A stretch of DNA of 8,752 nucleotides from Thermoguttaceae bacterium (GTDB lineage: Bacteria; Planctomycetota; Planctomycetia; Pirellulales; Thermoguttaceae): the NCBI GenBank assembly GCA_024653385.1, contig JANLFZ010000144.1, positions 1 through 8,752 of the forward strand, given 5' to 3'. The translations under genes and the position numbers were made by a program. The notes under the pieces were generated by a model, which was not told the origin of the DNA, did no database searches, and was given only the letters and a program-made list of their open reading frames with translations. This document shows, piece by piece, positions 1 to 4,927 of this stretch; the first letter of the stretch is position 1; the number at the start of each line of letters is the position of its first letter.

Positions 1-51
1 CCTGTCGACCAGGTGGAGATCCGCTACGTCGGCAACGGGCCGTATCAATGA
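1..51 (+). CDS. 3' end of an unidentified upstream gene (partial)
   Basis: Reading from base 1 in frame gives 16 residues ending VEIRYVGNGPYQ and then a TGA stop at 49-51. The gene begins outside the window. The fragment is too short to assign to a family. It is in the same orientation as the PDZ-protein gene, whose ATG lies 52 nt downstream, so the two could share a transcript. This frame is open and ends close to the next gene's ribosome-binding site, which is typical of a real gene end, but 16 codons is weak evidence. Confidence 0.45.
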   Translation, partial: PVDQVEIRYVGNGPYQ

Positions 52-68
52 ATCACTTTCCTCGTGAG

Positions 69-96
69 TTGGCGAAACGGAATTGGCGAAAGGGAG
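69..96 (+). repeat. 14-bp tandem duplication carrying the ribosome-binding site of the PDZ gene
   Basis: TTGGCGAAACGGAA at 69-82 is followed directly by TTGGCGAAAGGGAG at 83-96, matching at 12 of 14 positions. The second copy contains the AGGGAG Shine-Dalgarno sequence (91-96) of the downstream gene. The first copy has ACGGAA at the same place, a poorer ribosome-binding site. Confidence 0.6.
91..96 (+). promoter_or_regulatory. Ribosome-binding site fixing the PDZ-protein start
   Basis: AGGGAG ends 7 nt before the ATG at 104. The in-frame TTG at 83 would put this site inside the coding region and would add seven residues before an otherwise normal signal peptide, so the ATG is preferred. Confidence 0.6.
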
Positions 97-103
97 CATC
101 ACC

Positions 104-1129
104 ATGAGACTATTCGGTATTCTGGCGTGTTGCGTCGCGCTGGGGTTGGCGGCGGCCGTGCCCGCGGTTCTGGCAGCGGATGACGCCGCTTCGGCGCCGC
201 GGGTGGTTGTCGTCGAATCGGGCTCGGGTGGCAAAGGCCAGGACGCCTCGGCGCGGGTCGTGGTCGCGGGCCAGGCAGTTCAAGTCAGCGACCACTGGAT
301 CGGTGTCGAAGCGCACGAGGTGCCCGACGCCGTGCGAGCCCACCTGAAAATCCCCGAAGGCCAGGGCCTTCTCGTCGAGCAGGTCTATCCCGACAGCCCG
401 GCGGCCAAGGCCAAGATCCAGCGGCACGATATCCTCTTGAAGGCCGGCGACAAGCCCCTGAAGCAAGTGGCCGATCTGATCGAGGCGATCGGTGCCTCCC
501 AGGGCAAGGCGCTGTCATTGGAGGGGATTCGGGCGGGCAAGCCCATGAAGGTGGAGGTAGTCCCCGAGAAACGCCCGAAGAACCTGGCAATGGTGCCGGA
601 CTGGCTCGCTCCGAAACCGGAGTACGATGCGATGATGAAATGGCTCGAGAAGGTCCGCCCGGGCCAGCCGGGCCATCCGCCCATGCGCTTCCGTCTTCTT
701 CAGCCGGGCGCGATCCTGCCGCCCGGCGCGGCGGCCCTGCCCCCCTTGCCTGGCGGCATGACCGTGGCCATTACCAAGCACGGCGACCAGCCGGCCAAGA
801 TCCACGTGACCCGGGATGGCCAGACTTGGGACATCACGGAGAACGAACTCGACAAGCTTCCGGCGGACGTGCGCCCGCATGTCGAGCGGATGCTCGGCCG
901 GGGGCCGTTCGGCGGCATGGCGCCTTGGATCGACGTTGCGCCGGCTCCCGTGGCGCCGGCCAAGCCCGAGCCCAAGACCCGTCCCACGCCCAAAGGACCG
1001 GCCGCTCCCGAGGCGGCGTCCGTCGAGAAACGACTCGACGACCTGAATCGCCACATCGAGCAGCTCCAGAAATCGGTCGACGAGTTGCGGAGCCGGCTGC
1101 CGGCCGAGGCCAAGACCCCCAAGAAGTAG
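104..1129 (+). CDS. Secreted PDZ-domain protein with C-terminal coiled coil
   Basis: The product has 341 residues. The first 24 form a signal peptide: MRLFG, then a hydrophobic Ala/Leu/Val stretch, with likely cleavage after AVLA before ADD. It is therefore probably periplasmic. Residues about 65-157 are a PDZ domain, seen in WIGVEAHEV, GQGLLVEQVYPDSPAAKA and RHDILLKAGDKPL, the ligand-loop and core pattern of HtrA-type PDZ domains. No protease domain precedes it, so it is likely a binding or scaffolding protein rather than an enzyme. A Pro-rich stretch (about 200-218) is followed by a small module at 219-265 (ITKHGDQPAKIHVTRDG, then TWDITENELDKLP). A second Pro/Ala/Lys-rich linker (278-304) leads to a short amphipathic coiled coil (307-332). 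The start is set by AGGGAG at 91-96. The gene follows a truncated plus-strand gene and converges on phoU. The partner is unknown; the PDZ call is firm, the specific role is not. Confidence 0.85.
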   Translation: MRLFGILACCVALGLAAAVPAVLAADDAASAPRVVVVESGSGGKGQDASARVVVAGQAVQVSDHWIGVEAHEVPDAVRAHLKIPEGQGLLVEQVYPDSPAAKAKIQRHDILLKAGDKPLKQVADLIEAIGASQGKALSLEGIRAGKPMKVEVVPEKRPKNLAMVPDWLAPKPEYDAMMKWLEKVRPGQPGHPPMRFRLLQPGAILPPGAAALPPLPGGMTVAITKHGDQPAKIHVTRDGQTWDITENELDKLPADVRPHVERMLGRGPFGGMAPWIDVAPAPVAPAKPEPKTRPTPKGPAAPEAASVEKRLDDLNRHIEQLQKSVDELRSRLPAEAKTPKK

Positions 1130-1161
1130 CGACCCGGCGCGGAAGATCGCGAGGGGGCGCA

Positions 1162-1186
1162 CCCGTCGCCTCTGCCCGACGAAGGG
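1162..1186. terminator. Weak hairpin between convergent genes
   Basis: CGTCG at 1164-1168 can pair with CGACG at 1177-1181 across an 8-nt loop. CC (1162-1163) can then pair with GG (1184-1185) past a 2-nt bulge. It lies in the 61-bp space between the PDZ gene stop and the phoU stop, where a bidirectional terminator would be expected. There is no T-tract on either side, so it is at best a poor intrinsic terminator; Rho-dependent ending is equally possible. Confidence 0.2.
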
Positions 1187-1190
1187 ACGG

Positions 1191-1850
1191 CTATTCCCCG
1201 CTTCCGTGGCGGATGATGCGGCCTTCGACCATGTAGATCACATCCTCCGCGATGTTGGTGGCATGGTCGGCAATTCGTTCGAGGTTGCGTGAGACGGCCA
1301 AGAGGTTCAACAACACGGGAATCCGCCCGGGGTCCTGCTGCATGAGCTGCTCGGCCTTGCGGCGGATCTCGTGTTTCATTTGATCGACTTCGTTGTCGCG
1401 GGCGCAGACATTGTGGCCCAGCCGGGCATCGAGATTCACCAGGGCATCGAGGCTGTCGCGGAGCATCCGCTGCGTCTTCTGCCACATGCCCGCCAGATCG
1501 AAGGGAATCTCCATCGTCGCCTGGGAACAGATGGTGACCACTTTTCGGGCGATGTTCACCGCCAGGTCGCCGATCCGCTCGAGGTCGCTGTTCATCTTCA
1601 TCGCGGCCACGATGAACCTCAGGTCCGAGGCCACCGGCTGGTGCAGCGCCAGGGCCTTCAGGCACTCTTCCTCGACCTCGACCTCGCGCTGGTCGATCTC
1701 CAAGTCGCGCCGCTCCACGCGCCGGGCCAACTCGGGCTCCCGCTCCAGTAACGCGCGGACCGCCATCTGCACCTGCTCCTCGACCAAAGCGCAAAGCGAG
1801 AGGAGATTCTTCTTGAGGCGGTCGATCTCCCGCTGAAGATGGACAGACAT
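1191..1850 (-). CDS. phoU: PhoU family phosphate-signalling protein
   Basis: The product has 219 residues, the usual PhoU length. PhoU is a cytoplasmic, mostly helical protein that links the PstSCAB phosphate transporter to the PhoR/PhoB two-component system and keeps phosphate uptake and the Pho regulon in check. Both PhoU repeats are present with their metal-binding signature: DLERIGDLAVNIA at 89-101 (D89, E91, D95, N99) and NLERIADHATNIAED at 189-203 (E191, D195, N199, E202, D203). The start at 1850 is chosen because AGGGGGAA (1856-1863) lies 5 nt upstream and MSVHLQREIDRLKKN matches the usual PhoU N-terminus; a longer in-frame reading to 1907 adds an unlikely Arg-rich tail. No pst, phoR or phoB gene is visible here. 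The gene is last in the minus-strand series, 63 nt after the HExxH membrane protein, and may be read from a promoter further up or from its own. Confidence 0.93.
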   Translation of the reverse strand: MSVHLQREIDRLKKNLLSLCALVEEQVQMAVRALLEREPELARRVERRDLEIDQREVEVEEECLKALALHQPVASDLRFIVAAMKMNSDLERIGDLAVNIARKVVTICSQATMEIPFDLAGMWQKTQRMLRDSLDALVNLDARLGHNVCARDNEVDQMKHEIRRKAEQLMQQDPGRIPVLLNLLAVSRNLERIADHATNIAEDVIYMVEGRIIRHGSGE

Positions 1851-1855
1851 CGTGC

Positions 1856-1863
1856 TTCCCCCT
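1856..1863 (-). promoter_or_regulatory. Ribosome-binding site of phoU
   Basis: On the minus strand AGGGGGAA lies 5 nt before the ATG at 1850-1848. It favours this start over the upstream in-frame codon at 1907. Confidence 0.5.
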
Positions 1864-1913
1864 GGAGGCGTCTGTTGGGTTCTTGCCCGGGCGCACCGCG
1901 CCACCACGGTATC

Positions 1914-2336
1914 TTACTCAAATCGGCCAGGGAAGGAATCCTCGGTTTCGTCGCGGGCCTGGCGCTCGAAGGGGTTGTCGAAATAGGGATCGCGCCCGGC
2001 CAGCCATAGCCGGACCCAGTGGAACAGGTAGGCAGGCACGAACAGGGGCCCCCAGCGCTCGTACTGGCGCACGTGGACCATTTCGTGCCGTTGGCATGCG
2101 TCCAAGGCTTCTTGGGAACGCCCCAGCACCGTGTGCCCGAACGTCACGGCCGAGACCCCGGGCACCAGCGGGAAGATCCTCAGGAGCGTGGCCACCCCGC
2201 CACCCCAGAACTCCAGGACGCGGCCGGTCCGCCGGACCCTTCCGCCGGTCGCCAAGCCCAGTCCGCCGAGAAGCAGTCCGACGAGCGTCCAAGGCAGGGC
2301 CCAGAGGACGACCGCGATCGTCTTGCACGCGCGCAT
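1914..2336 (-). CDS. Small membrane protein with HExxH motif, putative metallopeptidase-like
   Basis: The product has 140 residues and I cannot give it a named family with certainty. Residues 6-30 are a hydrophobic helix (IAVVLWALPWTLVGLLLGG) suited to membrane anchoring. Two further hydrophobic stretches lie at about 46-65 and 97-113. HEMVHVRQYERWG begins at residue 84 and contains an exact HExxH zinc motif (H84, E85, H88). Downstream, DNPFERQA (120-127) offers E124 as a possible third metal ligand, an arrangement like the HExxH plus distal Glu of gluzincin-type proteases. At this length it would be a minimal enzyme, or a metal-binding relic. The ATG at 2336 lies 12 nt after the stop of the preceding lipoprotein, with only a weak AAAGG ahead of it, suggesting translational coupling. 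I recall similar proteins in planctomycetes annotated as hypothetical. Protease activity is inference from the motif. Confidence 0.75.
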   Translation of the reverse strand: MRACKTIAVVLWALPWTLVGLLLGGLGLATGGRVRRTGRVLEFWGGGVATLLRIFPLVPGVSAVTFGHTVLGRSQEALDACQRHEMVHVRQYERWGPLFVPAYLFHWVRLWLAGRDPYFDNPFERQARDETEDSFPGRFE

Positions 2337-2348
2337 CGGGCCTTTGGC

Positions 2349-3707
2349 TCAGTTGCTTGTGTCCTTGACCGAGAATTCCACCGACGATTGCCCGACCTTC
2401 TTGCTCTTCAGGTCCACCACGGTCAGTTGGAGGGTGTGCTTGCCCGCATAGATCCGCTTGGGGATGCGGAGGTGATAGACCAGGAAAAAATCGCGGCGCG
2501 GGTTGCGGCAGGTTTCCTCGGTGGTGCCCAGGTGGCGTTCGGCAACCTGCTGATTCCGGCTGTCGAAGATCCGGTAGCTGCCTTCGAGGGCGGTCTGAAA
2601 GCCCTTGGGCGTTTCCTCGCTGGTGAAGTTCTCGATTTCGACGTACAGGAGCGCTTCTTCGTCGGGCAGGAACTCGCACTTGGCGAAGGGCTTGTAGTCG
2701 CCGTAGCTTTGCACCTGGGTGATGAACGTCAGATTGCGAAGGACCAAGGGCGCCAGGGACCCCAGGGGCACCAGCGCGGCGGCGAGCTGCTCGCGCGCCT
2801 CGCCCGCGCGGCGCGAGGCGTCGGACACCCGCTGCGCGTCGAGCCAAACGCCCAGGCCGTACAGCTCGCGGCGCCAGAAGTCCTGAACGCCCGGCGGCGC
2901 GCCGGGGATGGGCCGCAGCGCCTCGTCGCGCCGTCCTGCCGCCAGCGAGAGCATCCGTAGTCGGGCGTGTTTGTCGGCTGCGTCCTCCCCGCCTTCGGCC
3001 TCGCGAAGTTCGGTCTCGAGGGCCGCGATCGACGCCATCAAGTGGTCTTTCCACGAGAGGCTTGCCGGACGGTACGACGCCGGCTCGATCCCTTCCGCGG
3101 CCGACTGCTTGGGGGAGGCGTCGGTCGGCGCCGCTTGCGGTGCGGGTTGGTCCGGTGGCGAGAGCCTGGCAGATGGAGAGGTCCCCGGGGTGGCGGTGTC
3201 GCCGGCCGGTTGCCCGGGCGAAGCAGGCGGATTGCCCCCCGTACCGCCTGCCGGCAAGACCTGCGGCGCTTGCGCCATCGCGCGCCGCTGGTCCATCTGG
3301 CGCCGGTACGCCAAGGCCGCCCGAAACGCCTGCACCACGGCGGGCCATAGCGCCGGATCGGTTTGACGCAGGTCCGCGGCCAGGCGTTCCCTCGCCGCGG
3401 GATCCAGTTTCTCGGCTTCGGTCACTTGGTCCAAGAGTTCATCGACCGATGGCGTATTCGGCGTGCCGTGCTGGCTGGTGGCCGAGGTGTACGACATCCC
3501 CGCGACCGGAGTTGCCGGCCCGCCGCCCGGTACCGGGACCGCCGCGGAACTGGGCGCCGAGACCCCAGGGCTGGCCCCCGAAGCAGGCGTGGGAGAAGGA
3601 GGGCCAGGCTCTCGACGGCCGTCTGCCGTCCATGGCGAACTCGCACAGCCCGCCACGGCGGCCAACGCCGCCACACCGACCAACCTGATCCACAACGCGC
3701 GATCCAT
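2349..3707 (-). CDS. Planctomycete-type lipoprotein with C-terminal beta domain
   Basis: From the ATG at 3707 the product has 452 residues. It opens with a lipoprotein signal: MDRALWIRLVGVAALAAVAGC, with lipobox VAGC and the lipidated Cys at residue 21, so it is probably membrane-anchored on the outside of the cytoplasmic membrane or exported to the outer membrane. Residues about 31-86 and 147-205 are Pro/Ala/Gly/Ser-rich linkers. They flank a helical segment (88-146), and a second helical region spans 218-312. Residues 323-447 look like a compact beta-rich domain (QVQSYGDYKPF, LLYVEIENFTSEE, CRNPRRDFFLVYHLRIPKRIY, then GKHTLQLTVVDLKSKKVG), resembling surface-protein beta-sandwiches; I remember this block in planctomycete hypothetical proteins. 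Function is unknown. The start is uncertain: an ATG six codons earlier (3725) is also in frame, and both sit on a duplicated sequence. Neither has a clear Shine-Dalgarno. A promoter-like sequence lies at 3755-3783, and the next gene starts 12 nt downstream. Confidence 0.85.
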   Translation of the reverse strand: MDRALWIRLVGVAALAAVAGCASSPWTADGRREPGPPSPTPASGASPGVSAPSSAAVPVPGGGPATPVAGMSYTSATSQHGTPNTPSVDELLDQVTEAEKLDPAARERLAADLRQTDPALWPAVVQAFRAALAYRRQMDQRRAMAQAPQVLPAGGTGGNPPASPGQPAGDTATPGTSPSARLSPPDQPAPQAAPTDASPKQSAAEGIEPASYRPASLSWKDHLMASIAALETELREAEGGEDAADKHARLRMLSLAAGRRDEALRPIPGAPPGVQDFWRRELYGLGVWLDAQRVSDASRRAGEAREQLAAALVPLGSLAPLVLRNLTFITQVQSYGDYKPFAKCEFLPDEEALLYVEIENFTSEETPKGFQTALEGSYRIFDSRNQQVAERHLGTTEETCRNPRRDFFLVYHLRIPKRIYAGKHTLQLTVVDLKSKKVGQSSVEFSVKDTSN

Positions 3708-3740
3708 GCGCAAGCACCCGGCCATGTCGCAAGCACCCGC
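3704..3740. repeat. Short tandem duplication over the lipoprotein start
   Basis: On the plus strand CCATGCGCAAGCACCCGG (3704-3721) is followed by CCATGTCGCAAGCACCCGC (3722-3740). The second copy has one inserted base and one change. Each copy supplies one of the two in-frame candidate ATG codons of the minus-strand lipoprotein gene (3707 and 3725). Confidence 0.65.
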
Positions 3741-3754
3741 AGAGGAGGGGGCGA

Positions 3755-3783
3755 ATCATACACAAAACGCACCGGCAACGCAA
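3755..3783 (-). promoter_or_regulatory. Candidate sigma70-like promoter of the lipoprotein gene
   Basis: On the minus strand a -35-like TTGCGT (3783-3778) is separated by exactly 17 nt from a -10-like TATGAT (3760-3755). Transcription would begin near 3748, giving a leader of about 23 nt to the ATG at 3725 or about 41 nt to the ATG at 3707. It lies in the short gap after the holA stop. The -10 matches 5 of 6 consensus bases and the -35 only 3 of 6. Planctomycete promoter preferences are not well known to me, so this is tentative. Confidence 0.4.
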
Positions 3784-3798
3784 CCCGGGCTGTCGAGC

Positions 3799-3814
3799 AC
3801 TACCTCTGGGTAGT
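3799..3814. other. Perfect 6-bp inverted repeat across the holA stop
   Basis: ACTACC (3799-3804) and GGTAGT (3809-3814) are exact reverse complements around a 4-nt loop. It overlaps the TAG stop of holA (3802-3800). No T-tract follows on the minus strand, so it does not meet the rule for an intrinsic terminator; it may protect the mRNA end or be chance. Confidence 0.3.
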
Positions 3815-4855
3815 ACCGGATGCCAAATGCTGCGGGGATGCAACACGGACCAACAGTCGCTCGAGCACGGTTTGTGGCGCAAGCCGACTAGCCCCCTTGA
3901 GGTCCAGATCGGCCTCGAGCAACCACTGGTAGAGCCGCTGGCCTCGCTCGCGCCCCAGGCGGCGTAGTTGCCGTTCCGTGGCAGGCAGGTAGTAGGGGTG
4001 GACCCCGACTTGCTCGAGCGCGGATCGAAGCGACATGCGCCGACCGGCGGATTCGGCATCCACTACCAGACGGGTGGCGGCAGCCAAGCGACGCAGGGGC
4101 GCCGCGGCCTGCGCGAGGATGCCGACCGGGCTTTCGCCCGCCAGCAGCAGCCGATCGAGTTCCACCAGGGCCTTGGGCAAGTTCCCATCGAGCGCGGCCT
4201 CGATCATGACCCAGGTCGTCCTGGCGCGCCACGCCGCAAGCTGCCCAACCATGTCGGCGTTGACTTTTCCCCCCGGGCCGGCCGAGACGGCCAGTTTCGC
4301 CAACTCTTGATCGAGAAGCCCCAATTCGGCGCCGATCATCTCGGCCAATGCCTCGGCTGCCGGCTGGGCCAGGTCGATCCCGTGCGCGTGTTTGGCCCAA
4401 CCGACCAGCCACGAGGGCAGGCTCTTGGTGTCCGGCGCCGCGCAGCGGATCTGGAGCCCCTTGGCGTCGACCGCCTTGTACAGCCGCGTGTTGGCGGCCC
4501 AGGACTGGACATCGAGCACCAACACGTTCGTCGAGCGGGGCCGTGCGACGTAGGCCTCCAACTGCGCCCGGTAGCGGGTGACGAACTCGTCCGCCTCTTC
4601 AATCAGCACGAGCCGCTTGCTCCCGAACATGGCTCGAGTCGAGAGATCCTCCTCGACGTCGCGCCATTGGGCGCTTGGCCCCTCGAAGGTGGAAAGCGAG
4701 AAATCGGCGTCGCCCTCGCCCAGCACGGCCTTCCGAAGCGCAAGCAGCGTGCGGCGCTTGAGGAAGTCCTCGTCGCCGAACACCACGCACACCGCGGCCG
4801 GCGGGTAGTTGCGCGGGGCCATCAGGTAGTCGATTGCCGAGACGGTGTTCGCCAT
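3800..4855 (-). CDS. holA: DNA polymerase III subunit delta
   Basis: The product has 351 residues, close to the usual delta length of about 340. Delta is the wrench of the cytoplasmic clamp-loader complex: it binds the beta sliding clamp and opens it so that it can be placed on primed DNA. Domain I (about 20-145) starts with the degenerate nucleotide-site region AVCVVFGDEDFLKRR, without a working Walker A Lys/Thr as expected for delta, and contains MFGSKRLVLIEEADEF (76-91). Domain II covers about 146-210 with the signature GAELGLLDQELAKLAV (165-180). Domain III (about 215-345) contains TTWVMIEAALDGNLPKAL (203-220) and LLLAGESPVGILAQAAAPLRRL (226-247), typical of the family. The ATG at 4855 is preferred; a TTG ten codons upstream would extend the protein into the repeat-bearing leader. 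It lies 72 bp after the glycoside-hydrolase gene, with a G-rich heptad repeat between them. Confidence 0.92.
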   Translation of the reverse strand: MANTVSAIDYLMAPRNYPPAAVCVVFGDEDFLKRRTLLALRKAVLGEGDADFSLSTFEGPSAQWRDVEEDLSTRAMFGSKRLVLIEEADEFVTRYRAQLEAYVARPRSTNVLVLDVQSWAANTRLYKAVDAKGLQIRCAAPDTKSLPSWLVGWAKHAHGIDLAQPAAEALAEMIGAELGLLDQELAKLAVSAGPGGKVNADMVGQLAAWRARTTWVMIEAALDGNLPKALVELDRLLLAGESPVGILAQAAAPLRRLAAATRLVVDAESAGRRMSLRSALEQVGVHPYYLPATERQLRRLGRERGQRLYQWLLEADLDLKGASRLAPQTVLERLLVRVASPQHLASGTTQR

Positions 4856-4862
4856 ATCCGGC

Positions 4863-4868
4863 AGTATA
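4863..4868 (-). promoter_or_regulatory. Possible -10 element ahead of holA
   Basis: On the minus strand TATACT (4868-4863) matches five of six bases of the TATAAT consensus. It ends only 7 nt before the holA ATG, so transcription from it would give an almost leaderless mRNA. No good -35 is seen; the region upstream is the G-rich repeat. No clear Shine-Dalgarno precedes the ATG either. Low confidence. Confidence 0.2.
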
Positions 4869-4879
4869 CCCGCTTGCCG

Positions 4880-4918
4880 CCCCAACCCCTAATCCCCAAT
4901 CCCCAATCCCTAATCCCT
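4880..4918 (-). repeat. Tandem AATCCC(C/T) heptads, G-quadruplex-prone on the minus strand
   Basis: Four perfect 7-bp units lie head to tail at 4891-4897, 4898-4904, 4905-4911 and 4912-4918 (AATCCCC twice, then AATCCCT twice). With the flanking C runs, the stretch holds six runs of three or four C at 4880-4883, 4886-4889, 4894-4897, 4901-4904, 4908-4910 and 4915-4917, separated by 2-4 nt. On the minus strand this is a run of G tracts satisfying the usual G-quadruplex rule (four or more G3+ tracts with short loops). The tract starts about 25 nt upstream of the holA ATG and ends 10 bp from the glycosidase stop. The unit resembles the cyanobacterial STRR1 heptamer (CCCCART), as I remember it. 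Confidence 0.85.
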
Positions 4919-4927
4919 CAGCCTCCC

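Noticed and set aside
1851..1907. Longer phoU reading starting at 1907
   Set aside because: The added 19 residues (Arg/Thr/Gln-rich) are unlike PhoU N-termini, and the ATG at 1850 has its own Shine-Dalgarno.
1918..3348. A 476-codon minus-strand frame overlapping the lipoprotein and the HExxH protein
   Set aside because: It is an out-of-frame shadow rich in Arg, Gly and Pro. The two real frames carry a lipobox and an HExxH motif with sensible starts.
3799..3814. Rho-independent terminator of holA
   Set aside because: The 6-bp stem is real but is not followed by a run of T on the minus strand and overlaps the stop codon, so it was listed only as an inverted repeat.
4856..4885. TTG start for holA at 4885
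   Set aside because: It would place the start within the G-rich repeat region and add residues not typical of delta; the ATG at 4855 fits the family length.
4880..4918. CRISPR array or transposon end as an explanation of the heptad repeat
   Set aside because: Units are 7 bp with no spacers, there are no terminal inverted repeats, and no cas or transposase gene is nearby.
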